Assembly: GCA_018417955.1 (NCBI GenBank)
Contig: JACTVC010000002.1
Span: forward strand, 1,736,001 to 1,800,000
Source: Laccaria trichodermophora
Lineage: Eukaryota > Basidiomycota > Agaricomycetes > Agaricales > Hydnangiaceae
Direction of reading: 5' to 3'
Length of the DNA: 64,000 nucleotides
Each line of letters starts with the position of its first letter. The first letter of the stretch is position 1. Under the pieces are notes generated by a model, which had not been told where the DNA came from, did no database searches, and saw only the letters and a program-made list of their open reading frames with translations. Position numbers and translations under genes: made by a program. Shown in pieces: positions 9,226 to 21,752 of the stretch.

Positions 9226-12200
9226 ATGTTGCAACTCCAACAGTCTTGTACAGCTTACCCTGCTGCCGGTGTTCAATATCTATCTCTTCCAAACCAAACC
9301 TTTCTTGTCCGTGTCGTTCTCCCTATTGTCCGTTTTGTCTGACTCGTAGTCCAGCTATTTCCGTCCGCCGATGCAATCATCGTCCTCGATGCCAGAACAC
9401 TTGCCTTCATTCGCGTTCTAGCTTTCTGGGAGGCTTTTCCATCCACAATAAACACAAACCAGAATATTTCATGTATCTCAGTGGATTCAGGAATGAAGCT
9501 TGTAGGTTTGACCTCTCGTTAGTACCCGAGGTGTGCATGATCACAATACAGGTAGTTGCTGCGATCAACACACGAATTGCCGCTTGGTCTCTTTCGGGTG
9601 TGCAGCAAGACGCGTGGCGGATACATTCAACTCTGGTCCTTCCCGAGAACCACATCGTTACGTCTTTGGATAATAAAGCTGGTACGTTTCCCTTGCTACC
9701 TAGTCGCCTCTTTAGGTGCTGACCGAGACAGGTCTTCTCGCCGTTGGCACTGGACGAGGGCTTTCTGTTTATACCCTAGTCTTGGAAAATGACCTACCGA
9801 CGTGGTCACAGAAATGGGCTGCATCGTACGCCTCCGACCTTTGCTTTCACGTCTTTATTCTGACTTCAAACAGAGTCCCAGCGGTTACCCTTGCAAGCTT
9901 CGCCCCGTCCCTTATGTACATCGCGACTGTGTCCAACGTACCTACTCCCTCGAACCACTTGAAGCCATTATCGTTAGCTGACTAAACAATTAGACAGACA
10001 ATTCAGTCAGACTATTTTCCACAACTTCTGGTCGACGAACACAAGTTCTTCCTCACCCGCGGCCAGTCGTTAAAGTAGCATGGCGGCGTTCGCAAGCATC
10101 AAGCCGGTTTGTTCACTTTAATACATTCTGTGTAGGTCCCGCTCAAAATTTCAGACAGTGATGACCTCATTCTCTACACAATCACGTCGGATTCGACGTT
10201 GCGAATCTTCCTTCCCGTCTTGGACGCTCCAGAACATCTTCAGTTGCACGCATCCTTAGATGTTTTCTCTTCGTCTCCCCTCTCTATTTCCTCAAATCAA
10301 TTGGCTTTGGGCGCACCCACGGTATTCTGGTTAGACCGGCGAATCGTAGGTACCGTGTTGAGTAGAATTTTAGAATCAAATGGAGCGCAAGATGACGTGC
10401 GGATTACAAGAATTAAGGAGATTTCTGACGAGGGATGGGATTTATTTTTCCGCGTCTTGGGAGATGGCTCCGTTGTTATTACCGCCGTTTCTGTGCGTTC
10501 GTCTTTCCTTGTCGAAGCTGTCACCATTGACGGGTGTTGTAGAATATTGACCGACGCCCTCCTACCCTTCTAGGGCAATTCACATTGCATCAAGCGCAAC
10601 CTTCCGTGTTTTCATGCCCACCCTCTTACCTTTACGTCTTGCCCAACCCGGATTTAAATCTGCTAACACTCGTGACATCACCACCTCTCATGTCCATCGA
10701 TCTCTCCCCCCTGCTCTTTTTTGGCGCTCAGTCACGAGCCATTCACATTTCTTCCAAGGCCGTGGAGAGAATACCTGCTGAAGAATCAGAGATTCTTCGA
10801 CTTGTGAGGACGCCAGAAGGAAAGGGTGTAGGTGTTCTTCGCAAAAACGGTGGAGGAGAGGCTTGGAGGATTACAGAGCGGGGCACAAAACTTGTTAGAT
10901 CTGTAAGGTGGAGTGATGCCGATTTTATGGTTCCTTTAGAGCATGGCAAGTCTTGTTCCTTTTCTGTTTGCTGCGATGGCTAAGCGATTCCGAAGGGTGC
11001 CAGATTGTGACATATTCAAAGGCCGACGGGCTTTTAACGCTGCACTCTTCACCTCCTCAAATTTTGTCATTACCCACACTCGAATCTTTATTCACCCTGC
11101 CCTCTCCAAGCGGACATGAGTATATCATCGGAATTACCACAGAACTTTCGATTATTCAAATTCATGCGCCGACAGGTTCCGACCTTACCATTCGGTCTCT
11201 TGATAAACTCCCACTTCCTTACTTGCCAAAACTAATTTTACCCGTGGACCCAATGGCTTGGAGACTCACTCACGCCTGGGCTGAACATGACGTACTCCTC
11301 AGTGTCTCCGAACATGGGGAGTTGGCCTTTTGGGTTCCAGAAGCCACCGGGGAATCTAGGTGGAGGTGCACTGCGACAGTCAAAACAGGTCGGACAGGCT
11401 TTAAAAAGGCGCGTTGCAGTTCTATGAAAAAGACAGCTTTAGGTGAGCAGGTCTATCGCTTGAAGTCGTCCTCATCTCACATATTTGCCATAAGTTGTTG
11501 GAGGAACAGACGGAGATGAATTGACTATTTGGGATTCAACCGAGTCAGAGTTTGCTTCAGGTCTAGAGTACATCGGTATTCATAGGTACGCAGCTCTTCC
11601 CCTCGCTCTGACAATTGTTTGAAACCTTTGGTGAAGTGAACCGATTCTTGATCTAGATTGGAGTTCAACGCCAGACATGCAATCTATATTGGCTGTTGGC
11701 TACCTTCGCCATGTGGACCTCCTCTGTCAGCAACGAATGACTTATTTCGATGAAGGTCCTGGATGGGCGTTGTGTCGAAAAATAGAGATTCAAAGGTTTC
11801 CATCAAGGGATTCATCGCTTTCCCGGAGCTGACCTTGTTCCGCTGTACAGCTGCACTCCGTACCCTATCAGTGATTCCATTTGGTTGGCTCATGGGTCAT
11901 TTTTGGTAGCTGCTGGGCAACAAATGTTTTTGTTCAGTGAACCTCCGCAACCGAAACCAGAGGCAGAAAGCTTATTTGAGTTTGTTGCACGGCAAAATGG
12001 ACCCTTGGAAGATTATCACCCGCAGATGTTGCTGCAGTGTCTTTTATGGGGTCAGCACCAATTCATCTGACGTCTTTGTTTTCATTGTTTATTCTCTTCA
12101 CAGAGAAAGTCGAGCTTGTAAAAGAAATTGTGGTAAATCTGGCGCACGACGTCGAGAACCGCGGAAACAATCCAGCTTATAAATGGACCTCGCTTCCTGT

Positions 12201-14126
12201 TGACAAATTCTTTCAAACGGACAGGGCCGCAAGCGAGGTATGTGAGTTGTTGCCCTCTTCATTTCTTTGACTTCACTTAGCGGTATTTCAGTATGTAGCC
12301 AAGAAACGATATAGCATGTTGTTCAGCGAGCCAAATCCAAAAGAAGAGTGAGCCAACACGATCTTACTCGCGTCCTTCCACTCATATTGATACCAGCCAA
12401 GAAAAGGAGGGTTTTTCCAGGCCACTCGTCACCCGTTTAATTGAAGCTCTTGAGACCAACCCACTTCCTCGCTTGACAGTAAATGAGCAAGCACATCTCT
12501 CGGTGCTCATTCAAACTACGTTGGAGGCATGTCGAAACAATACAACGCCTCGTTCTTTCTTAACATATTGTGTAGATCGACGAGCAACGGCGTGCATTAG
12601 ATTCAAATGGTCTTCGATATCTAATCTCGATGCGATCATTTTATATACTCAATCGCCGGGTGTCTTCGAGCAGCCCACCCACCGCTGGTTCCATTCCTCT
12701 GCAAACGGGGAGGCGTGAGCGGCTTCGTTATCGTGATATGATATGGGCTTTTCACAGCGAAAGTCAGGAGCTGTTGTTGGCCTCGTCGACAGACGCCTGC
12801 AACAAAAAAATGACCTGGACAGATGCAAGATCACTGGGAATTGCGCTATGGTTGAACTCTCCAGAAGCATTGGTACTTTCTCCATCACATATCCTGATAT
12901 GGTGCTAACCTCCCCCCTCCCCAGAGGTCACAATTTGAAGTAATAGCACGTAACGAATATATGGCTGGTGATGCTCGAGACCCAACGGCATGCTCATTGT
13001 ACTATTTTGCAATGGGAAAGCCGAAACTTGTCCAAGGACTGTGGCGGCAAGCTGCATGGCACAAGGAGCAGGCAATCATGCTGAAATTCTTGTCCAATGA
13101 CTTCACCGAACCACGATGGCGGACTGCTGCACTAAAGAATGGATATGCCTTGCTCAGCAAGCGCCGTTTTGGTAAACCAATTGATCCATCATTATTTTTA
13201 GACTGAAATGTGTTCAAGAGTACGCGGCAGCCTTTTTCTTGCTTGGAAACGCCTTGAAAGATGCCGTCAATATCTGCATTAAGCAGCTAGGGGATTTCCA
13301 GCTCGCTGTTGCTCTTGCACGTGTAGTGGAGCAGGCTAATGACGGGCCTGTATTGTTTGATGTTCTCACGAACACAGTGCTCCCAATTGCCTTGCAACAA
13401 GGAAACCGATGGTTGGGTAGTTGGGCCTTTTGGTTGCTGCATCGTCGAGATCTGGCTGTCAGAATTTTGCTAGTATGTGCCGTTTGAAAAATTGACTTGC
13501 AATACCTAACTAACCGATTGTTCAGACGCCTTTGCAAAACATTGCCACAGCGTACAACATCATGGTCACAGAGATTAAAGAACCTCATTACGACGATCCT
13601 AGTCTTGCACTGCTATTCTCCCAGCTGAGATCGAAGACTTTGCAAGCGGCAAAGGGGACAAGCGAAATTTCGGGTCGAGCAGAGTTCAACTTCGTTTTAC
13701 AAATGTCTCGTGTGTTTTGTCGAATGGGTGAGTGTCGCATGCTTTTGGTATAGTACTTTCTGACCAATTTCTGCAGGCTGTCATGCCTTGGCTTTGGATC
13801 TCGTTCGGTCCTGGTCGTTTGTTCGACCGTCCACAGCCTCCCGTGAACCAAGAATCTCCAAAACAGCGGCCCCTGTGCCACGGCCACTCTTCCCATTGGA
13901 ACCAGCCTTGCGCCGACGGTCCTCAATTATAATAGACATGGACGTTATCTCCCTCCCACCAACACGCACAGCTTCGCCTGTGCGAGATACGGAGAAACCT
14001 CTGGTCATGGAACCCATTCAGGAAGAGAGCGATCTATTCGCAAGGAAGGCTGGACTAGGCGACTTGATGAAATCTGCCAAACAAGATGTGAAGGTACCAG
14101 AGTTCGACATAAATGCCTTTTTCTAA
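9226..14126 (+). CDS. RAV1: RAVE complex subunit Rav1 (regulator of V-ATPase assembly)
   Basis: Long, many-exon gene. The start at 9226 gives MLQLQQSCTAYPAAGVQYLS, then VLDARTLAFIRVLAFWEAFP and GLLAVGTGRGLSVYTLVLEN, typical of the N-terminal beta-propeller of Rav1/DmX proteins. The Rav1p_C region lies at roughly 11.7-13.7 kb, with ARDPTACSLYYFAMGKPKLV, GLWRQAAWHKEQAIMLKFL, WRTAALKNGYALLSKRRF, and NRWLGSWAFWLLHRRDLAVR. The C-terminus is disordered and ends VPEFDINAFF. In yeast Rav1, with Skp1 and Rav2, reassembles V1 and Vo sectors of the vacuolar/endosomal proton pump after glucose return. Some internal exon joins (11.5-12.4 kb) were not resolved base by base. Convergent with GDI1. Confidence 0.85.
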
Positions 14127-14309
14127 GCATTAAATAATTATGTCCTCTCGATCTAATGGGTTGAACTTGAACCGCTTTTATTACTTTGCTTACCTGCGGT
14201 CCTTCAAGTGCTGTTTGCTAGATCAACGCTGCAAGCACAATTTCCCCTCATGATGTATTTCTCGAAAAAAAAAATTATTGATACAAGGTGCCAACGGATT
14301 TGGCGGCTT

Positions 14310-15964
14310 CTACTCTGTGACTTCGACTTCGCGCTTCTTCAATACCAGATCAGTCCCAGTTACTCGCTTGAAAACGTCTTGGACGTCTTCAACGACGGTC
14401 TCGAAATGGGACGTCGCGTCATAAGACCGAGTGATGAAAATATTATCAGATGTACCCGTGCTTGTGGGTGTGTACAAGGGAGTGATGGTGACGAATCTGT
14501 TGTAGGCTGTATTAGCGATTGACTTCAGACATGTAGAATTACCAACTTTTCGTGGATAGGTCCTAGAAGGTTGAGACCCGGGGCTATTTCAAGCTCTGGC
14601 TTGTCGGTTTCAACGATTGTGCTGACGATGGCAACAAAAACGTCTTTAGCGCAAACATTGTGCGTTGAAGAGACCGTTGCGATGTAGATGTCTGTGGATG
14701 ACCGAATCAGCGTCCTCGACGATCACGTACGTGGGGGTTAGAAAATGCACCGTTACGCCTGCCAACTTGATTCTGAGGGATGATAATTTGACAACTATCG
14801 CTATCGTCGGTTCCAGGGACAGGATGCTTGAGGAGGCATATGGCCCGAACGACCTTGCCTTCTTCAAGAACCCTAACTTTTCCACCTTCCCCCTCTTTTC
14901 CAGCACCAAAGTAACTGGGGTCACCGATCACTTGTTTAGCTTTGACGGTCTCGCCTCCGCTAGTAACGCCGACGAATTTCCCATCCGCGTCGGTGACGAT
15001 TGCATCAATCTGCTTATCGAGCATATAGGTTCCACCATATATAGCGCTGAGGCGAGCGAAGGATTGGGGAAGCTCTCCCAAACCATAGAGTGGGTAGATA
15101 TACGGGGACTTTCCGTAGCGTGCCATTGATGAGGTATATAAGATGATGCGGTCATAGGTTGGACGAGCAGGCTTTGTGATGTAGCTGGTCGCAGGATGAG
15201 CAGGAGGTGACCCATGTTCAAAGACGTCACCTACTCGTCATCCAAGTAGAGAGCCATCGCATGTCCGATAAAATCCTGAGTTCCAGGCTCCAGTCCAAAT
15301 TTCTCATAAACAGTCTTCATGCTGTCTTTGTCCAGATTAATTCCTACAAGACCGTTAGTATTTTACTACTTGAGTTGGATCACCGATACCTTGGTGCGTT
15401 GTAGGGTCTTCGTCCTTCCATCCTTGCAAGAACTCGAAGAACTTCTTCGCGCGTCTCTTCTCAAAGAGACCCATCAAGGGGCTCCTCACAGCCTCCATTT
15501 CTGTGCTGGGGACTTTGGAAATCCTGCCATCTCGATAAACGAAACTCCCAGCGATCTGCTTGAATTCAAGATAACGGGTGACGTCGGTGTGCACAAGGAT
15601 TTTAGTCAGTTCCCCGGACGCAATAATAAACTTGGGAACAAGATCGACGGCGTAATCACGATCACGGCCTAGCGCTGTTGGTGGGGCTTGGTCTGGCCTG
15701 AACTTGCGATAGAGCTGCGGATGGAAGATGAGTTTCGGTCAGTGCCCACAGCAGTATGGGCCACCTGGGTCAGATTAAGACTGGCGCTGTCGCCACCGTA
15801 GTAGTCATTACGATCCATGTGGAGAACCTTCTTCCCCTCTACAGAGAGCAAACCTGAGAGAATGCATTCAGTCAGCCCAGTTCCTAACACAATAACCTAG
15901 AAAACCGAGGTCAATGATAGGAAGGCGCGATTGCTGAGGGATATACATCGTATTCTTCATCCAT
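14310..15964 (-). CDS. GDI1: Rab GDP-dissociation inhibitor
   Basis: Extracts GDP-bound, prenylated Rab GTPases from membranes and recycles them. The start at 15964 gives MDEEYD, split by an intron from [20 protein letters not shown], the FAD-fold-like Rab-binding start. Diagnostic pieces follow: [104 protein letters not shown] and [14 protein letters not shown]. The C-terminus reads [20 protein letters not shown]. All sequence-conserved regions of the GDI/REP family are present and the frame is intact through the introns I checked. It sits among several trafficking genes. Confidence 0.95.
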
Positions 15965-16269
15965 AGCAGGAGACTATGTGGGGGGTCGTTGGATGGTATC
16001 GGATGTAAGTAGGGGTTGACGTTGAACGTTGATGGTTGTGCTCGTTCTGTTATAGTGTCGCAATGTTATCGATCACACGTGAATGGAATAGGGGTAGACA
16101 GACTACTGTGTCGCGTAGCAAATTATTTACGAAGAACCATACAAAGATTTACAGTAATCATATCGTAATATAACTGGTGGCAGATGTAAGGCCACATGGT
16201 AATATAGGTCTCAACTCCAAGAAGGCAAGTACAGTAGTCCGCTCTCGTAGGCTGATTTTTTGGAACAGC
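15965..16269. other. Gap between GDI1 and the Myb gene
   Basis: 305 bp upstream of GDI1 and downstream of the Myb-like gene, both on the minus strand. It presumably holds the GDI1 promoter; I see no gene or strong motif. Confidence 0.5.
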
Positions 16270-18171
16270 TTACGACTCAGGCTCGTCCTTTGCTCGCTTC
16301 GCTCGATCCAGAATGCCTGTTGAGCCGTCATCGCCCATGTGAAATTTTCGTTTCATCCGGGGTGGTGTACGAGTCGGTCGTGCGCATTGCGTGTGAATCA
16401 CAGAAGATTCACCAACTCTTAGTTTGCGAATCTTACGCACAAGCTTTGTAATGTCTGGAGGTATGGTAAGACCTCACGATGAACTCCGCCGAAATGGCAC
16501 CTACGTACCGCGCTCATATCTGCGATAATATTCTCCCCACGACTTTGCAGAACGTTGAGGAAACTATGGGAACACTGAGTATGCATGAACAATACCAGTT
16601 CCGGATGAAACTTGCCTTTTCGCTAAATGGTGTCCATCTGTCCTTGGCTGTCGCCTCGTCCCAATTCGGAAAGGAGACAATATATTGGGCAGTCACATAA
16701 AGGTCAGCTTCAGTGAAGGGACTACCTTTCGTTCCCATGTGGCGTTCCTCCCAATGGCGGGGGGGTACGCCATCATCCTCCTCGTCGTCTTCGTCGTCCT
16801 CCTCAGACTGACCCTCTGGACCTTCGTTTTCGGAGCCTGACTCTTCCGACTCTTCATCTGTACTTAAATCACGATAGGTTGGTTTCCGTCTAGTTACAAC
16901 GTTCTCTTGTTTAGCTTCCGTCTCGCTACCAGATTCGTAGTCGTCACCCTGCGCAGCCGCGAGAATCTTGTCAGGAATGTCATGATTGTTTGACCAATGC
17001 GATGCCCAAGACTGGGCAGTATGATGAGGAGCCTTCGCAAACAAACATGAGATAATGTGAATTGAAATAAACAAATACTAACCTTCTCTGCCAGTAGGTT
17101 ACAAATATCATTTCTTGTTAGTGACGGATCGCCTTTGAGCCTCCATCCCACAAAACGAATGAAAAAGTCGCGGTCCTCCTGCGTGTACTTGTTGCCTCTT
17201 CCCTTGGGTATGACTATGGTAGGAGGGCTTGGTGACCGTGAGGGGGGATCGGGTATTTTGATTTCGGAATTAGGTGCTGGTAGACGGCCACCAAAGACTG
17301 CGGTGGGAGCGGTCAAGCTGTTGATGGTACTTCTACGACTGCCTGAAGGCTGAGGTAACTGAATAGGCGGCGTTGAGTGTTCAGAATGCCTTGGTCGTTT
17401 TGCAGGGACGGAAACCGAAACCGATGAAGGAAAGCCCGGGGATTGCTCCAGTTTGAATGATGCCGGGGAAGGTTTTTTCGTGGTTTTGATCGATGACCGG
17501 GATAGCTCCTTTTCCGCGACATGTGGTCGATGAGCTTCTTTGGGCATTGCAACTTGGCTCTTTTCTTTTTGCAAACACATCGCAATCCACGCATCCAAAC
17601 GATCTTTATGGTCCAGATAATAGTCCTTCCAAAGGCTAGCCGAGTGACCATTTTTCTATACCGATGGATGGAAAGCTGAGAAAGGTTAAACATAACATGT
17701 GAAGTACAGGCTCACCCCATGGAGGCTGTTCAACGCCTCTTTGTAAGTTTCTCCCTTGCGTTTGCTACTCAAGAGAGTCTGAACGAGACTAGACTCGTCC
17801 GCTGCCTCGACGGGGGCTGACAAAGCGAACGCGTCTTGTAGCACCTGGTGGGGAAGAAAGGGCAAGTTGAACCCGGCCATAGGCATTCCATTCGAAAATG
17901 GCTGAGGATTCATCTGATTCGGCCAGGGAGATTGATTAAACGGGAGTTGTTGAGGCGGTAGTTGATGTCGAGGATCTATTGGGGGTGGGGGATTCCAATT
18001 CTGTGCCATGTGATGAACGGGTTGAGGCTGGTGATGCACGCCTATATTGCCAGGGAAAAAATGTTGTTGATTTGTATTCATTGGGGGAGGAAAGTCCTGG
18101 TAAGAGTTTGAGCTAGACGCGCCAGTATTTGGGTGGTAGCCATTCATCGCGTTTTGTGCGCCTTGATTCAT
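16270..18171 (-). CDS. Double Myb/SANT (Rap1-like) protein with Pro/Gln/Asn-rich N-terminus
   Basis: The first ATG (18171) gives MNQGAQNAMNGYHPN, then about 150 residues rich in P, Q, N and H. A linker with basic patches follows, then a Myb-like unit: GNKYTQEDRDFFIRFVGWRL, KGDPSLTRNDICNLLAEK, and across an intron APHHTAQSWASHWSNNHDIP. An acidic Ser/Glu/Asp stretch separates it from a second unit, SPFTEADLYVTAQYIVSFPN, then RWTPFSEK and, after a GC-AG intron, TFPQRSAKSWGEYYRRYERD. The C-terminus is basic with an NLS-like MKRKF. The first unit resembles the Myb fold of Rap1/TERF2IP telomere proteins, but no BRCT domain is visible. The same frame stays open upstream of 18171 without an ATG, so an extra 5' exon is possible. 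Confidence 0.65.
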
Positions 18172-18424
18172 GCTAACCGCGTCAACGGAGACAGAGGCCC
18201 GCAATGAGGACCCGTCGGATGAATCGTCGGACTGGGGAAAAAAGGAGTTGAGAGGTCGTCACCGTCGCCGACGACTGGTAGGGCTTGAACTAAACTACGT
18301 CGAGCAGATTGCAGGTCAAGCTCAAATTCTGACAGGTCACGTGTACACTCAAGGTCCGGTCAGGGACTTGATATTTAAGTGACGGAACTCCATACCATGT
18401 AAGCTGGAAAGTTGCTTTGCTCTC

Positions 18425-20908
18425 ATGTTCTCTCCAAGATTCCCTCAGTTGCGTTCAATTCGAGGCCGGACTTTCGCAACATCTACTACATTGAGTGCTC
18501 TCAATGCTGTGGCCCGCTCAAAGGCCCAACAACTTTCTGCCGATTGGAAAGGAACGAGTGCCACAGGCGGTACCACAAAGAACTTCATTGGAGGAGGGTT
18601 TGTCGAAAGCAAGACCACAGAATGGATCGACTTGCCTGATCCAGTGACTAACCTGCTACTCTTACTCGCTTATTCTTGAATTTTGATCCTCAGTCCACAC
18701 AAACAGTGCTTTCGCGTGTCCCGCAAGCTACCCATGCCGAATTTGAACAAGCTGTCGACGCTGCATCCCAAGCTTACAAGACATGGAGTCGAACAAGTGT
18801 GATAACTAGACAACGATTCGTCATGAAGTAGGTCTCTTCTTATAGCCTGATTCCATGAGGTGTCAACGAGAACGTAGCCTTCAGCAACTCCTCCGTGAAA
18901 ACGCAGACTCGATCGCGAACAGTATCGTTTTGGAACAAGGCAAAACCTTTGCAGGTTTCGTATATTGCGAGCTCCTAACTACAAGTTTGCTGAGGACCTG
19001 AACATTCAGATGCACGGGGGGATTTACTGCGGGGATTGCAAGTCGTGGAAACAGCTTCCGCAGTGTCTACTACTTTGCTCGGAGACAAACTCGAAGGTGT
19101 GTCTACTTCGATTTATTTGTTTGTTGATTCCATTTTATAACCCTCTCCAGTGAGCAAGGATATGGATACATATGTCAGGAGGGTACCGCTGGGCGTTTGT
19201 GCAAGCATTGCTCCATTCAATTTTCCAGCGTAAGTCCCCACGACTGGTCTGTTTGCTCATCAATCAAAATCAGCATAGAATGATTCCACTGTGGACTATT
19301 CCAATCGCGGCCGTGACAGGTAACACTCTCGTCTTGAAACCTTCTGAACGTGATCCTGGAGCAGCAATGATCATCGCGGAGTTGTGCCAGAAAGCGGGTT
19401 GGCATTGAATTTTTTTGCATTAGTTTCTATTTCACCAAACTTTTCTTTTAGGTTTGCCTGATGGAGTACTCAACGTCATTCATGGTGGCGTTCCTACTGT
19501 CAATGCCATATGTGACCATCCTGCCATCAAAGCGATTAGTTTCGTGGGCGGCGATAAGGCTGGAAAGCATATTTACGAGAGGTAACGCTGTCCACTCAGA
19601 TGAATCTTTCATATATATAACAAAATGAACCTTTAGAGGAACGCTGAACGGCAAGAGAGTTCAGGTTTATATGATTTGGAATCTCCCATTTTACTTTCCT
19701 TGACGCTTTTTAATCACGCCAGGCTAACTTGGGAGCTAAAAACCATGCCATTGTGATGCCTGATGGTTCGTGCATTCCGAACATTTTTCCCTGACTGTTG
19801 ACATGATGCTTAAATCCAGCCAACAAAAATCTTGCCTTAAACTCTATCGTTGGAGCTGCATTTGGGGGTAACGAGGTGCCTTTTACTACCAATATTCAAC
19901 GTTAATGAACCAATTTAGCGGCTGGCCAACGATGCATGGCTCTTTCAGTCGGTAAGCATTTTTTTGGTAGTGTGCTTGGAGCTGTCTAAAACTGGCGAAG
20001 CTATTCTTGTTGGAGAAGCACAATCATGGTTACCTGAGCTGGTTGAACGCGCTCAGAAGCTCAAGGTTAGTGGAGGGTTTGAGCTGGGCGCCGACCTGTA
20101 AGATTTTATTTTTGTCAATCTCTATCGCGTTCACTGCATCTATCTTTTTAGTGGCCCTCTCATCTCTCCAGCTGCCAAGGAAAGGGTGATAGGACTCATT
20201 GGATCAGCTGAAGAAGATGGAGGGAATGTAGTTCTCGATGGTCGTAACCTGACGGTTCCCGAGTATCCAGAAGGAAACTTCGTTGGTCCTACGATTATTG
20301 AAGCCGGGACCAAGATGAAATGCTATCAGTAAGTTATTCTATCTCTCCGTTATAGAACTAACTAGATTGTAAATCAAGGCAAGAAATCTTTGGACCAGTC
20401 TTGATTGTCCTTCGGGCTGAAACGATGGACGATGCACTCGACATTATCAATGAGAATAGATATGGAAATGGTGCTGCCATATTTACACAATCCGGTGCAA
20501 CTGCCAGGAAATTCGAGGCGGAAGTCAATGTTGGCCAGCTTGGCGTCAATGTGCCGATTCCAGTTCCATTGCCCATGTTTGCATGGAGCGGAAACAAGGT
20601 GAGTTTGCTCTATCTTGCGAAAGAATACGTTAACTGGGTGGTCTAATTTAAGGCGAGTGTCTTGGGTGACATTGGCTTCTACGGCAAGAGGTATGTGATC
20701 TTTCTTGGGCATGCTTTTGGCTCCGATGCCAACCGGGGGTTTTTTTTTCCCCAGCGGAATCAACTTTTACACCCAGAACAAGGTATTTTCTCCATTCGCT
20801 TCTCCGGTTTCTCAGACTAAGTTGAAATTTTAGACAATAACGAGTCTTTGGAGAGCTGAAGATGCAGTGGGAACTCGAGCATCTGTGAATATGCCAACTC
20901 ATCATTGA
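18425..20908 (+). CDS. ALDH6A1: Methylmalonate-semialdehyde dehydrogenase, mitochondrial
   Basis: CoA-acylating aldehyde dehydrogenase of valine and pyrimidine catabolism, forming propionyl-CoA or acetyl-CoA. The N-terminus ([20 protein letters not shown]) is a good presequence. After it come [105 protein letters not shown] and [15 protein letters not shown]. The catalytic cysteine is in [16 protein letters not shown], rebuilt across an intron. Then [40 protein letters not shown], and the end [11 protein letters not shown]. No active-site residue is missing. At least ten introns interrupt the gene, with exons as short as 28 nt. Divergent from the Myb gene and convergent with the phosphatase. 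Confidence 0.93.
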
Positions 20909-20985
20909 GCGCTGACTCCGCTGAGTACTCAGGTACAAGGAAGGGTATGTAGTCTATGGTGATAGTTGTTCCAGCTTTACATCCT

Positions 20986-21678
20986 CTACAAATTTGCTTT
21001 TGCTATCACGTCATCCAAGAAAGCGTTTGAAAGGCGAACACACTGTTGATACACGTTTTCAAAACCATTCTGGAGAGCTCTTGTAAAATCTCATTTCCTT
21101 TTCCTTGGTAAATCACGAACCGTTCGTCCATAATACGGATCTGGTATTGATTTTCCATCGAGGTATGATCCCCAGAGCCGAACTTCTGCGGTCGCATTTG
21201 CCGGCTTGACGCTGATGAGATTCTTCAAATTGTTCTCGTCGGACGCTAGGATATGAGAAAATTGAGTGAAATCCGATGTTGCCACCTGGCGCGCGTGGCT
21301 AGAGATAGGAACACCGTGCTGTGGAGGGATGTCTTTAATGTCAGGTCTATCGAATTGAAAATGAAATGCCTTTTGGCAAACGGCAACAGTCCTGTTGAAT
21401 GGCTCAGGGTCGTAACTTATAAGGAGGGACGGGGATACGGACCTTTCGTCTGGTTTCTCCCCGACATGATATCCAGCAGTCCCACAGCTATCCACCACGA
21501 TGTCCAGACCGCGTTTCTTCGCAATGTCTTGGAGGACTGCTTCGCCCATCGGTGAGCGGCAAATGTTACCTAGTTGTTGTCCAAGGTGTTCACGTCATTG
21601 CCAGAACGAAGAAAAGAGGTACATGCCTAAGCATACGATGAGCACTTTGAGCTGGGGCGCGTCTGGGGTGGAAGCCAT
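20986..21678 (-). CDS. LTP1: Low-molecular-weight protein tyrosine phosphatase
   Basis: The P-loop CX5R(S/T) is complete: LKVLIVCLGNICRSPMGEAV, with the catalytic Cys two codons before an intron that splits the loop. That intron (21570-21626) begins GC, not GT, and joins the Leu codon to the Gly codon of VCLGNICRSP. Next come DSCGTAGYHVGEKPDERSVS, HARQVATSDFTQFSHILASD and, in the acid loop, IPDPYYGRT with the general-acid Asp. A last 51-nt intron yields NGFENVYQQCVRFSNAFLDD and the end VIAKANL. About 180 residues; cytosolic. Its start is 74 bp from the divergent SH3BGR-like gene. Confidence 0.9.
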
Positions 21679-21752
21679 GAGCAAGTCCGAATTGAGTAAC
21701 TAATTTATGATCGATCTGGAAACATATCTACGACTTGTATCCAACCCATATC

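Noticed and set aside
15300..15340. Possible frame breaks in GDI1 between exons
   Set aside because: Standard GT-AG introns restore every conserved block, so there is no frameshift.
18172..18330. In-frame extension upstream of the Myb gene start
   Set aside because: It is open and peptide-like but has no ATG before an in-frame stop; without an identifiable splice donor I kept the first ATG and noted the doubt.
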